From contig JBITNC010000001.1 of assembly GCA_050084985.1 (NCBI GenBank), positions 104,842,001 to 104,906,000 on the forward strand: DNA of 64,000 nucleotides, in the 5' to 3' direction. The notes under the pieces are model-generated. The model did not search any database. It saw only the letters and a list, made by a program, of their open reading frames with translations, and was not told the DNA's origin. This DNA is from Nageia nagi (Eukaryota > Pinophyta). Both the position numbers and the translations under genes were made by a program. Positions 45,982 to 57,349 of the stretch are shown piece after piece. Within the stretch, counting starts at the first letter, position 1. The number at the start of each line of letters is the position of its first letter.

Positions 45982-47811
45982 TGTAGATTCCTACAGAATA
46001 AATTCTTTGTTAAAACCCCGGTAGCCTTTACTTACAATCATGGGTTCATTTTGAGATTCGCGGGAGTTTTGGAGCAGATAAAGCAGCTCGGAATCAGAGT
46101 AAAGTTTTCCGGAACGAAATGAAGACGTGGCGGAAGATAGGATAGTCGCATTTGGTGAAGACCGGGTTCCGGAGATGATGAAGTCAGCAAGGGGAATTGA
46201 AAGGCCCGGAGTGAGTGAGCTAAACATTCCCGGAAATAAAGCTATGACGTCACAGAAAAGATGAAGCTCACTTTTACGAAGGAAACCGGAGTCCGGAAGA
46301 GATGACGTCAGCAAGAGAAAGTTATTATCCGGAACCATAAAGGAAAACATTCCGGAGGAAGGAAGAGATGACGTCACAGGCGAAACGACGTTCACATTTT
46401 TGAATAAAAGCCGGAGTCCGGAGATGACGAGTCATCAAAGGTAACTAGAAGGCCCGGAATCTGTGCATGGAGCATTCCGGACATATGAAGGCGATGTCAC
46501 AGGTAGAACAGTGTTCATATCTTGCAGACAATCAGACTCCGGAAGCAATGAAGTCTACACCGTCTTATCCGGAAGGCGAAGCGTTCCGGAGGTCCGGAAA
46601 TGACGTCACATGGAAAGGCAAAGTCTACATCCGGAAGGGAAACCGGAGCCCGGAACAGATGACATCAGCAAAAAGAAGATTAGTATCCGGAACCAGCGAG
46701 CGAGAAATTCCGGAGATTCAAAGGTGATGTCACAAGGAGATATAAAGTTTACAATCATAAAGCAAACCGGAGCCCGGAATGGATGACATCATCAAGGAGT
46801 GACTTAGTGTCCGGAGCCAATGGAATGAAGAATTCCGGAGACTTGAAGCTGACGTCAGGTGAAGGGGAAAAGATTAACATTTGGAATTAAGACCACGTCA
46901 AGAGGAAAACAGGCCCGCAACGAAAGATCAAAGAGTCAGAGTCGGAGAATTGAACATCCCGGGAGAGAGAGAGAGAAGTCTGCAAAATTCCAGAGCGCCA
47001 TCATCAAGGGAATCGAATCATCAGCAATCTGCCCAATTTTGTAACAGTCGGCCAAGTGTCATATGTAGTTGATAGCAGTTCAAGAAGGCCGGAATCTTGC
47101 GGCCGTTTTTGTAAACGTTTCCGTTCTGTAACCTTGTAACTGTTGTTAATACAGTATAAATATATGAAAATAAAGAGAAACTAGGGTCGGAAGCCTAGTA
47201 TTGCCCTTTTCATTTGTTCTCGAAGACCTGTAGCTTCAGTCCGGTACTATGAAACCATCTTGACCTTTCTTGTCTAGCACTCGTAATTGTTATTCTTAAT
47301 TTGGTTACATTGTGGCAGCTTAGCTTGTTTCCTGAGTAATAGTTGCGGGTTGCTAGTATAACTGTGTCTGCTACATGGTAGAGTAGAAGCTGGGGAGCTA
47401 TTCAGAGAGTGAGGACTTGTTCTGTGGCTGCGACACTAGATTCAGGCCAAGGTTTCGCATACTGCGAAAGCCCGCGCTGAACTAGTGATCTACCCCTTTG
47501 CTTTCTCTCTCGTTACCCTATCCTTTTATCCCTTTCCTGTTACTCTATCCTTTTATCCCTTTCCTGTTACTCTCATCCTTTTGCTTACATTCCTCGCACC
47601 CTGTCCTTTTTATTTCCTCTCTTGTTACCCTTACTCTTTTGCTTTAATCTCTCGCACTCTGTTCTTTTTATCTCTTTCCAGTTACTTTTTCTATACCCAA
47701 TGGATAAGGAACCGGCCTTCTCCGGAGATCAGGCTGCGTCCTACAGCCTGTTCGTGAACTACTTTGGTTAAGATTGTTCCAGGCGCACATATTACACAAT
47801 CTCAATCAACA
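45982..47811 (+). repeat. 3' LTR of the Tat-like element
   Basis: 1830 bp. It repeats 38005-39835, with one base missing near 47491 (CTACCCCTTT versus CTACACCCTTT). The repeat array is at about 46163-46867 and the TATA box at 47155-47162. Confidence 0.97.
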
Positions 47812-47816
47812 GGTAT
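47812..47816. other. Target site duplication GGTAT, right copy
   Basis: Identical to 38000-38004. The copia integrase sequence resumes here on the minus strand. Confidence 0.95.
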
Positions 47817-48300
47817 ATCTCTTACTGCTCTTTTTGAGCAAATGTTCATCAAGTTTTTAAAACAAATGTGTCCCCAATCTCTTATGTCATAGCCAATCAT
47901 CACTCTCCTTGCCTAGAAGACATGATCCCTCTGAAATATCTGATAAGGTGTATAAATTACCACAAGTTCTTGTACCAACTGCTACAAGTCTACCATTATT
48001 TTCCCTTCGAATCTCACAGCCATGCTTTTTGAAAATTACATCATGTCCTTTGTCACATATTTGACTGACGCTCAACAAATTATGCTTCAGTCCCACAACA
48101 AATAATACCTCTTCGAATCTGATGTTGCCATCATTTATTTTGACTGTCCCTTTACCGATAATCTGTGCGCCATCATTGTTTCCAAATCTTACTGACCCAC
48201 CTTCATATTCCTGTAGTTTTTGAAATTTCTTCTTGTCACCTATCATGTGACTTGAGCATCCGTTGTCTAATATCCAAGGTGATGGTTTGTCTTGAGTTTT
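47817..48300 (-). pseudogene. Copia protease end and start of integrase
   Basis: On the minus strand the protease active site reads WILDNGCSSHMIGD at about 48.24-48.28 kb; an Asn replaces the usual Ser/Thr, a variant also met in other plant copia elements. The frame 47887-48246 continues 'KKFQKLQEYEGGSVRFG', then IGKGTVKI and 'LKHNLLSVSQICDKGHDVIF', the protease C-terminal half. The integrase zinc-binding start follows as DWL, stop, HKRLG, where a stop sits in the place of the conserved Trp. The gypsy insertion interrupts this domain. Confidence 0.85.
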
Positions 48301-48399
48301 TAATGCTGTTTGAATGATTAAAGACTCTTTATCCTCTCTGAGTTTCTCCTTTTCTTTCCAGACTTGTTTTACTTTTATTTCAGCTTCTTGTTTTTTATT

Positions 48400-50270
48400 A
48401 TACTTTTCTTCTTCCTGTGGATGACTGCTCTGAAACTATTTATTCTGTCTTATGGAAGGAAATTATCTCGGTGGAAAGAACCTCATGCCATGATTATTTT
48501 TGCAGAATCTAGCAATGTGTCCATATTCATGACAGTTGTAACACTCAACTGGATACTCCATTAGTGGGCCGAATGCATTCCTAGTAACAAAGGTTCTTGG
48601 AGTGATATTATACTTACATTCAGAAATTTTGTGTCCATACGCATTGCATTTGAAACAGTATCCATTGAAGGGATGGATGTAGCTATTATATTACTGAGTA
48701 CTTCTTGATCCTGCATGGGGGTCTTCTTCTGGAATGCACTTGAGTGAAGCCATCATCCTCCAGTCCTAAGCTATCTTCCTTCTTCTTGGTTTCTTTTATG
48801 TTTTCCCTTTTTATGTCATTGGAAGATTGTCCTTGTTCATATCCCAGACCAGATTTATCAGAAAACATTCTTTGACTGTTAATGATTTCGTTGAGTTTAG
48901 TCGACCTTCCTTCTAGATATTCAAAAGAGCTAATTTTCTTGGTGACTTCCACTAGTTGCATATGTAGCCCAGTTATTTCTTCTTCAAGCTTACTGCAATT
49001 TTTAACTTTCACAAGAAGCTGTTCCTCCAAACTCTCATTTATCCTCTTAGATTCTTCCACTTCTATTTTTAAGTTTTCTATAATATTACTTGCATCATCA
49101 AACCTTTTTGAGAGTTTCTTATTTTTCTTTATTTCTTTATGCAATTCATTCAATGTTGTTATTAGTTCTTCTTCAAGATCAACCTCATCTCACAGTCATT
49201 TTCTTCATCTGTCTCTTCCTTTTTATGTTCTTGGCATTTTGATTATCTTCATTCAGTTTCTCTTCAAATGCCATAAACAATGCTTCATGTATTCTTTTTC
49301 TGATTCATTATGGAATCATCATCAGTGGAGCCTTATTTCTAGATATGAAGCTCTGTCTATTTGACCTTCTATTTCAAGCATGAGATTTCATTTTGTGGTT
49401 TTTCTCAAATATGATTCTTGATCATCTTTATCATTTTTCTATATGGACATTTTGAAATGAAATGACCAATACCACCATAGTTAAAACATTTAAATGGTAG
49501 CTTGCCTTATATTTACCTGTTCCCTTTTTAGCTTTCTAACAAAATTTGCTTTTGCTCCATCAGATTGTTCCTCATCGTCAGAATCTATTTCGGTTTGGTA
49601 CTATTATTGGCTTTAAACGTTGCTTCCTTTTCTGAATGTTTTCTTTTCCTGATCCTCATTTCATAAGCAGTCAGTGATCCATGCATTCATCCATGCTGAA
49701 AGTTTTCAAATTTTTGCTTCCTTCAATAGCAGACACCTTTGAATCAAAGCGAGATGTGAGAGATCGTAGTACCTTTTTCATGAATGACATGATCTTCATT
49801 TCTTCCCCAAGACCTCTGATTGCATTAGTAATTTCATTTACTCTCAACATGTATGCTTCGATGGTTTCATCTTCATTCATCTTTAGAACTTCGAATTAAG
49901 CTCTATGAGTTTGGAGTTTTGCTTCCTTGACTTTATCATCTCCTTCTGAATGCTCTTCAACTTATTCTATATTTCTTTTGCAGATTTGCATGCCATAACT
50001 TTCACCAGTTCATGTCCACAAGACCGCACATTAGAGCATTTCTTACTTTTGCATCATATTCAAATGCCTTTCTTTCTGCTTCATCTGATGGACCAGTAGG
50101 GGGAGGAGTGTAACCCCTTTTAACAGCATCCCAATGTACCAAAACCCAATGCACTGAGATAAGTCTTCATTCGAATTTTCCAGAAACATAATTTGTTCCA
50201 TCAAAGAGAGGTGCCTTGTTAGATGAGAAACCTTCTCTGCTTGCCATAGTGCCACTACCCGGATCTCCTT
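48400..50270 (-). pseudogene. Copia gag with zinc knuckles and coiled coil
   Basis: The minus-strand frames form one decayed gag. The capsid part at 49671-50255 includes 'NEDETIEAYMLRVNEITNAI' and ALWQAEKVSHLTRHLSLMEQ. A first zinc knuckle at about 49.47 kb reads KCFNYGGIGHFISKC, with Tyr in place of the second Cys. A coiled coil of about 155 codons is at 48686-49153 (LHKEIKKNKKLSKRFDDASN, then NLKIEVEESKRINESLEEQL). Two further CCHC knuckles follow: CFKCNAYGHKISEC at about 48.63 kb and CYNCHEYGHIARFC at about 48.52 kb. Three knuckles with a coiled coil between is a known gag layout in long-LTR plant copia elements. Frameshifts separate the parts. Confidence 0.85.
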
Positions 50271-50289
50271 AGCTGTTATAGCCTAAGTA

Positions 50290-50308
50290 GGAACCTCTCT
50301 AATACAAT
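50290..50308 (-). other. Degenerate primer binding site of the copia element
   Basis: The reverse strand next to the right LTR reads TTGTATTAGAGAGGTTCC, a decayed form of the plant initiator-Met site (TGGTATCAGAG). Its position at the LTR edge supports the call. Confidence 0.65.
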
Positions 50309-51792
50309 TGTTGGGCTTCGAGTGACACTAAGGGGGGGGTGAATCAGTGTATAAAAATAATCACATTCAATCTTCTTAAATAAAGATAGATTAACAGCCA
50401 GAGAAAATGAGCAAGCACACCAATACATCACACAACACCAGATGTAACGAGGTTCACCAGATTGGCTACATCCCCGAAAATGACTGCTTGGACCCAATCC
50501 AAATCCAGCCCTTAAGAAAGCTTACAATTCACAGCACCAACTGTGAAGGGTATTTATAGCACCAACTAGACACACTTTAAAAATTGAAGGGTAGCACCAA
50601 CTACCTTTGGCATAGACACCACCTGACCCAATCAGCTCTCAACACCACCAAATTGAATACAAACCATTATCAACAAAGGAGGAGGAAAGAATACAGTTCT
50701 AGAAGACCCTCAATGGTCTAGCTCTAATGCTCACTGTTCTATCTCTGCACACACTCCAAAGTAACAAGTTAAACAATCACTATACTGTCTGCATATTCGT
50801 TTGCTCACTCACTTCACATCTCCTATAACTCCCTTCTCTCGCATTTCTACACCACATAATCCATGTACCCTGCACCTTCATCCGCAATTCGCACTCACAT
50901 CCCTATACTTTTCCTTACAAGCAATCTACAATACCTTCTTTCATACAGCTGAAAACCGTTACACATCAAGAAAACCCCTAAGAAACTGTTCCTATCATGA
51001 CACGTTATCAAAAACAAACTGAAAAGGAATCCTTTTTTGTAACTGCTTCCTGCACAAGAGAGTTCACTATCTGAGTCTGCAACTGCTGTAACTGAGAATG
51101 CTCCTATTGCTCAAATAGATTTGTTCAGACACGTATAGCTCTTTCCTCCACTATTTCAGAAAATTTGACAGTATCTGATTATTTGTTCTGGGACTCTTCT
51201 TTCATAAGATCAGATATTGACTCTTGTACTGATAATTGTTTTATTGTATACACCATGATGTCATCATCTCCGGACTCCGAAAGTAGAGTCCAAACGCATG
51301 CCTTCCCGGTAGATGTCATCACTCCGACTCTTACTCGCACTTTTGACTCCGCATTAGTCAATTTTAATCCACGACTTTCTGATGTCCACACATATTTATC
51401 TCTCTGGACTTATCCGGACTTTGTCTCCGAACGTATTGTCTCGGCTCTTATCCGGACTTTTAAACATCCAACTGCTGATGTCATCTTCTCTGAACTCCGA
51501 AGTAGAGTAAAATGCTTTCCGCATGATGTCATCATCTCCGGACTCCGAAAGAGAGTTCCAATGTATCTACGTGGCCTTCCGGACTTTTCAACACCAACTG
51601 CTGACATCATCATCTCCGGACTCCGTCTTTAGCAAAATGCGACTATCTTATCCTCTGTGACGTCATCCTTTTAATCCTGAACATTTTACTTCCGGACATT
51701 TACTTTATGGACTCCGAATTTTCAATCTCTCTTTACCGATCTCATCTCTGCATTCCGGAATGCTTTATTCGCTGCTCCGGCTCTTTGATCAC

Positions 51793-51890
51793 TCTTTGCT
51801 GACCTCATCATCTCCGGAACCCGGTTCTATTCACAAATGCGAACATCGTTCTTCCCGTGACGTCATCTCTTCCCTCAGGAATGTTTTACT
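51793..51890 (-). promoter_or_regulatory. Shared CRE/TCCGGA module in the copia 5' LTR, copy 1
   Basis: On the minus strand this reads GGAAGAGATGACGTCAC, then a TTCGCATTTGTGAAT block, then ACCGGGTTCCGGAGATGATG and GGTCAGCAAAG. The TGACGTCA is at 51858-51865. The last two blocks are nearly identical to the gypsy LTR at 38186-38217. Confidence 0.7.
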
Positions 51891-52273
51891 CACTGCGTCG
51901 GCTATTTGATCGCTCTTTGCCGACCTCATAGCTTCCGGTTCCTGGTCTTTACCAAAATCACGTGTTGACAACATGACAATCACTCATCTCCTCCGGAACC
52001 CGGTCAAAACCTCCGGAACCCGATCAAAGCCTTGTTGACAGCATGACCATCACTCATATCCTCCGGAACCCGGACTTCTCTACAACTCTCACCTTTTCCA
52101 GAACCCGGACTTTTCCACAACTCTGCTTTATCATTTCATTCCGGAACGTCATCACTTCATTCCGGAAGCCTGCCTATCATTCCGGAAGCCTGCTTATCTG
52201 CTCTAGAAAAACTCGCGCGAAGACACAACCAAAACCACGTGTTGACAACAACGACAATCACACATGCTCAACA

Positions 52274-52367
52274 CTTGCTGACCTCATCATCTCCGGAACC
52301 CGATTTCATTCAAAAATGTGAACATCGTTCTTCCCGTGACGTCATCTCTTCCCTCCGGAATGTTTTA
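52274..52367 (-). promoter_or_regulatory. Shared CRE/TCCGGA module in the copia 5' LTR, copy 2
   Basis: This copy is the best match to the gypsy LTR at about 38366-38450. Common parts, in the same order on the coding sense of each element, are AAACATTCCGGAGG, GAAGAGATGACGTCAC, GTTCACATTTTTGAAT and TCCGGAGATGA. By eye this is about 80-85% identity over some 90 bp with a few short gaps. Confidence 0.75.
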
Positions 52368-52584
52368 CTCACTAGCGTCGACTATTTGATCGCTCCTTGC
52401 TGACCTCATCACTTCCGGGCTCCGGTTTTGGGTTAAGGCCCGAAATCGCTGATGTCATCTCTTCCAAAATGCTTTATTTACTAACCCCGGCTTTTCAATT
52501 CTCCTTGCTAACCTCATCACCTCCTTAACCTGGTCTTTACCAAAACCACGTGTTGACAACAATGACAATCACACATGCTCAACA

Positions 52585-52589
52585 CAATT
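52585..52589. other. Target site duplication CAATT, right copy
   Basis: Matches 33008-33012. The hAT pseudogene resumes here. Confidence 0.9.
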
Positions 52590-53950
52590 CTATGCATACT
52601 ACCATGGATTGTAGTGTCTTCTAACTTTAATCATCATCTCTAATAAAATGAAATAAGTGGCATATCTTGTATCCCTTGGTTTGATAAACTTTTTATTTGA
52701 AAAGAAGCGAAAGAGGGTCAATGAAATGTGATGGTTGCAAATAAACATTTGTAAGTCTCTAGCTTTTGCAACTATGTTCCTCACCCAATCTATCTTCCTA
52801 ATGTGGCTATAAGTATGCTCTATCATTTTCCCTACATGCTGGCAAACAAAGATTGCATTTGTAACTATCTATATCACAAAAAATATTTAAAAAAAAAAAT
52901 AAAATTTGCACAACAAAAATACTAATAATAGCTTTTGAATTCACAACAAGGATGAAAATTGATTACTTACACAATATTAGAAGATCCAATTCCCTCAATA
53001 GTCTCCTTCAACATAAGGAACTAAAACTCTATGTCCTTTTCTTTGAGCAATCATCAACCCAAAGAAAATAAAGACATTCTAAAAATGTCACAATAATGTT
53101 AATTAGTGGATGTTGACAAATGTCAATCCACCCATCCATGATAATAGAATAATCAATCTTCATCCATGTCATCCTTCTCTCCTCCATCATTAACCTGTAC
53201 TTGGAATATTGTTTTTTCAAAAGAAAATATTGAAGTCTATGCTGTCTATGTAGTACATATGAAGGCTTTGCCTTGCTTATTTTTGTGAATGCATCATTGA
53301 AGTAAGGTGAATGTGCATCATGGAAAGGTGGACCCTACGTACCAAATAACATTGCTACAATGTCATCAATTTCCTCTCTTGCTTGCAAGTTAGGCATATT
53401 AGTTATGTTTCCTCCTTTTTTTTAGGACAACATAAAACTTGGCAAATTAGAACAAGAAAGTTTTGTACTAAGAAGGATGAAGTTCCATGGGTAGCTACAA
53501 AAGTTTGTCTAAGTTTAGGAATAGGAAGTCCTAAATCTTTAAATTTGGCCTTTTGACAAGCCTATTGGTTTCTACACATTGTAATTGATTCATTTTTTTA
53601 ACAAACTTTCACCCTTATTCATGGTTTTTCAATAAGATGTGATTCAACTCCAATGTAACTAACTTTAAATTCCATGTTGCAAAATTGGCATCTCCATGTT
53701 ATTAATCCCAAAAAAGAACTCCCTTACTCTAAGTTTGTGACAAATTGAAGCAAATGGATTTTTTTTTTATTAATTGGTCCTTTAGCAGTCTTTCAACATT
53801 GTAGCTAGACAATCAAAAATGGGGATATTGCTAACCTCTCTAGAAGTTTGTGGATATTAGAGGAAGAAACTCTTAGAACACTTCCTCCCCCCAATTGAGT
53901 ATCTAACTCATATGCATCATTATCACATATATTAGAAGATATTTTAATAA
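52590..53950 (-). pseudogene. hAT transposase, N-terminal half (split by the copia element)
   Basis: On the minus strand from about 53.73 kb a BED-type zinc finger reads WRCQFCNMEFKVSYIGVESH (CxxC and His). The DUF659-type region is at 53029-53220 ('MTWMKIDYSIIMDGWIDICQ', PLINIIVTF). The frame 52599-52826 carries IVAKARDLQMFICNHH, then 'KFIKPRDTRYATYFILLEMM', the block that precedes the catalytic core in plant hATs. It breaks off at the CAATT duplication and continues at 33007. Stops and frameshifts are frequent. Its 5' Gln/Asn/Arg-rich segment may extend to about 54.17 kb. Confidence 0.75.
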
Positions 53951-53984
53951 ACAAGAAGTTAGATTTGGAAAAAATACCCTTGGT

Positions 53985-54150
53985 TGTTGTTGGTTTTTTC
54001 TTGGCTACTATTGTTTCTTCACTTGGTTGTTTCTTCTTCCTTGGCTATTGTTGTTTCTTAACTTGGTTGCTGTTGTTTCTACCTTGGCTATTGTTGTTTC
54101 TTCGCTTTGTTGTTTTCTTTCTCTTCTTGGTTGTTGTCTTTGATTTTGTG
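53985..54150. repeat. Imperfect TTG/TTC-rich minisatellite
   Basis: Variants of CTTGGCTATTGTTGTTTCTT alternate with CACTTGGTTGTTGTTT-like blocks, about three to four imperfect copies of roughly 45 bp. On the minus strand it encodes a Gln/Asn/Arg/Thr-rich stretch that could have been the hAT N-terminus. Confidence 0.6.
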
Positions 54151-54859
54151 TGAGCATAAAATGAAATGGTTTTAACTTAGAATGCATAAATAAGTCACTT
54201 TTAAGGTTTAAGGGGGTGATGGCATAGGTGTGGGCACTAGCCCTAACCATAGAATAAAAAAATGTCATTTAAACACAAAAAGCAATGGTTTTCATGTTTT
54301 TTTAACTTTTTCATATTTTCTTCAAAAAATGGAAAATACTTTTTTTTATGACCAAAAATATGGTCGTTTAAATGCTTAAAAAAAGCCTAAAAATGTTGAA
54401 GACGTTGAAAAAATGTGGGTCCCAAGCGAATTTTGAAAAGGAGACAATACACATTTTTTGTCTAAAATACACCATATAAATGTCAAAAACATGTTATGAA
54501 TTTCACTTAAACCCCCCACCCCCACATACCCATCATTTTTATACCAAAATATGTCATTTTTTCCTTGAAAATATGTGTATTCTTGATTTAAAAAAATGCA
54601 GCATGACAAAGCTAGACCGTAGATTTTGGGGAGAAAAACATAAAAAATGCGTATTTTGTGTTTAGACATCATTTAAACAGCTAAAAGATGGAAAAATGCC
54701 ACGAAAACACAAGAGGAGGCTGGACAACTGGGGAGAAGAAATAAAGGGCCAAAAATCATTTTTCCCCTCATTTTCGCATTGCAAGGCCTAGAAGATTGAA
54801 AGAGAGAGGAGCTAGAGGGGAGCATTGTAGAACTTGAGGGAGGTTTTCCAAATTCCAAG

Positions 54860-57260
54860 ATGTTGAAAGAGTTGGACATATTTTGGCAATATATGACTCC
54901 AATTGAGGGGGTTCGAGGCAGTTCTACATATTTTAAGTGCAATCTATGTGACAAGCCTATCCAAGGAACAACTACAAGCTTCAAAGGGTATCTTTCCGGA
55001 AGACCAAGGAGCGATGTGGAGAGTTTCCCAAATGCAACTCCAGATCTTGCCTTGGATGCAATTAGAGCCTTAAATTCTATTGTTGAGAAAAAAGAGAGGA
55101 AACAAGCAATTTGAATGGAGCTAGGAGGGATGAGCTCTTCTACTGCAAGTGGAAATGTTTCTAGTCCAAGTGTAGGTGCAAGTGCAAGTGCATGTAGACC
55201 TAGTGGAAGTGGAGTCCCTAGAGGGATTGGAATCCATTCCTACTTTCAACCCCAGACAATTCCTAGATCCCAACCAACCATTATCAGTATGTTGAAGAAG
55301 GAGAAGAAAGAAGCTAATTTGATGTTGGCAAAATTGATCTATTATGAAGGAGTTCCAATCCACATTACCAGGAGTATATTTTGGCAACCAGCGATCGATG
55401 CAATGGCTAATGTTGGACCTGGGTATGTGGGGCCTACTCATGCAAAAATGCAAGGGTCTATCATGAAGGATCTCAAGCAGGAAGTCCATGAAAGGTATGT
55501 AAAATTGTAAATTACTAAATAGTAAATTAGTAATATCAAATTTCAATAAATAATATGAATTACATTTTTTAATTACTTTTTTTTTAGTTGTTTTATAATT
55601 TATTTTAGTTTTGTCTTATTGTTTTTAGAATGGTTGGTATTGAAGAATCTTGGAAGTTATCGGGTTGCACAATATTATCCAATGGGTGGTCGGATAATAA
55701 GAGTAGAAGCTTGATTAATTTTTTGGTATACTCTACATATGGCACAATATTCAAGAAATCCATTGATGCATTCGATAAGGCAAAAGATGCAAACTTGTTA
55801 TGTGACTTATTGGATCAATTTGTGAGGGAGGTGGGGCCAAAGCATGTTGTTCAGGTGGTCACAAACAATGCTTCTAGTTATGTTGCAACAGGTACCAAGC
55901 TCATGAATATGTATCCCTCCTTGTACTAGACTCCATGTGCTTGTCATTACATTGATCTTCTTATGAAGGACATAGGAAAAATGGCTTCGGTGAAAAAGGT
56001 GGTTGACCAAGCAAGGACAATCACGAGGTACATCTATCTTATCTTGTTTTATCTTATCGTATTTTTGTGTTATCTTATATTCTTACTCTTAGACTATCTT
56101 GATCCCAGAAGTTACTCGTTTTACCTCCAATTTCATCAACCTTCAATCGATATTTCAGAACATCCATGAGTTGCATTCCATGTTTATTTCTAGAGAGTGG
56201 AGTGATACAGCCATAAGCACGAGGCCAAAGGGTTTGATCGTGTCTTCATTGATATCCAAGGATGATTTTTGGGCGACGCTCAAAGAGATTTGTAGCATGA
56301 TAACACCACTTGCACAAGTCCTTCGACTGGTTGATAATGATAGGCCCACTATGGGCTATTTGTATGAGGCTATGGCTAGGGCCAAGGAGGCCATAATGCA
56401 TTATTATATTGACCACCTAGATGAGGATAATGAGTTTGGTAACAGGCACATGGCATTTTGGGATCTCATTGATGAACGGTGGTGGAATATGTTGTATCGC
56501 CCTATTTATAAAGTAGGCGCCATCTTGAACCCTATCTTGTATTTTGCACCAAACTCAAAATATAAGACTGATACTCATGCTAGCTTGGGCTTTACAAAAT
56601 GTGTAGTTGGCATGATTCAAGATCCCACCACTCAATCCAAAATCTTCAAGGAGCTTGAGTCATACAAGCACTCCCAAGGCCTCTTTAGGTATCAATCCGC
56701 TAAAGAGGCACGTTTCACGATTGCTCTAGGTGAGGAAAATTCAAAGTTCATGCATTACATTTAAGTTTTTAAGTTTTAAGTTTATATATTTAGGCATTTA
56801 AAATTTTAAATATTTAATGTTTTCTAATTTGATATTACTACATTTTTTAGAGTTGTGGTGGGCGAATTTTGGGGGTGAAACATGAGTTGCAAAGATTTGG
56901 CATCTACATCCTTAGTCAAATGTGTAGAGCTTCAGGATGTGAGCCCAATTGGAGTACATTTGAAAAAATTCACTCCAAGAAGCGCTACAGGTTAGTTATT
57001 TGATTCATTTCAATTGTAATTCTTTTAAACTTTCAAAATGCAATGGAAATTTCTTACTTCACTCTCAATTCTCAATTTCTCTTTATCTCATTTTTTTATG
57101 TTAATAGGTTGACAACACAATGCTTGAATGATATTGTGTACATTTATGTCAACCTACGATTGTGTGTGAGGCAACTGCAAAAGAAGGATGAGGATGAGCC
57201 CATTAACTTGACTACCATTGATCCCTCATATAGGTTATCTTCTTTGTTTTTACTCTCACG
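54860..57260 (+). pseudogene. hAT transposase gene of the 54.2-58.4 kb element
   Basis: Domains in order: BED finger at 54860-54990 (DIFWQYMTPIEGVRGSSTYF, then KCNLCDKPIQ), where the usual H-L-S-G reads Y-L-S-G so a zinc ligand is lost; a Ser/Gly/Ala-rich spacer (55115-55260); DUF659-type region across an intron (55495-55628, GT..AG), with 'WKLSGCTILSNGWSDNKSRS' and VVTNNASSYVATG; catalytic region 56099-56764 (EVTRFTSNFINLQSI, 'FWDLIDERWWNMLYRPIY'); and a C-terminal dimerisation region at about 56.86-57.23 kb (IHSKKRYRLTTQCLNDIVYI). A TGA at 55112-55114 and a TAG at 55927-55929 (place of a conserved Trp) interrupt the frame. Other intron edges are uncertain. Confidence 0.8.
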
Positions 57261-57349
57261 GTTCACCTAGCACCCCCTACATGTGATTTTTAAAATATCT
57301 TGGTAGGTCCTATAAAAGTGTATTTGTTGACTCTTTTTTTTCTGTTTTG

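Larger units (their letters stand above)
38005..47811 (+). mobile_element. Young Ty3/gypsy Tat-like retrotransposon, 9.8 kb
   Basis: The two LTRs (1831 and 1830 bp) differ by one base deletion as far as I could compare them, and the flanking 5-bp duplications are identical, so insertion was recent. Internal order is primer site, leader ORF, gag-protease (40155-42095), archaeal-type RNase H (about 42056-42919), RT-RNase H-integrase (42906-45854). A second, archaeal-type RNase H and the gag/protease style are features of the plant Tat/Ogre group. Here that RNase H is upstream of RT. GC content is clearly higher than in the flanking DNA. Three frame breaks separate the pol pieces. Confidence 0.95.
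33013..52584 (-). mobile_element. Ty1/copia retrotransposon carrying a nested Ty3/gypsy insertion
   Basis: LTRs at 33013-35159 and 50309-52584 are flanked by CAATT on both sides. Minus-strand order is 5' LTR (right), initiator-Met-like primer site, gag with zinc knuckles (48.4-50.3 kb), protease and start of integrase (47.9-48.3 kb), the gypsy insertion (38005-47811), rest of integrase (36.75-38.0 kb), RT (36.2-36.7 kb), RNase H (35.5-36.0 kb), polypurine tract and 3' LTR (left). Without the insertion the element is about 9.8 kb. Frameshifts and stops are moderate. The LTRs differ from each other in repeat copy number and by many substitutions, so it is older than its passenger. Confidence 0.9.
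50309..52584 (-). repeat. 5' LTR of the copia element
   Basis: A 2276-bp LTR, TGTTGGGCTTCG...GCTCAACA on the plus strand. It has a single 19-bp unit and no 139-bp array, but several CTCCGGAACCCGG blocks around 51.99-52.07 kb. A minus-strand TATAAATA lies at 50550-50557, about 240 bp from the LTR end, and is missing from the other LTR. Confidence 0.9.

Noticed and set aside
48882-49364. 160-codon plus-strand frame rich in Ser, Leu and Phe
   Set aside because: It is antisense to the coiled-coil part of the copia gag, which explains its composition.
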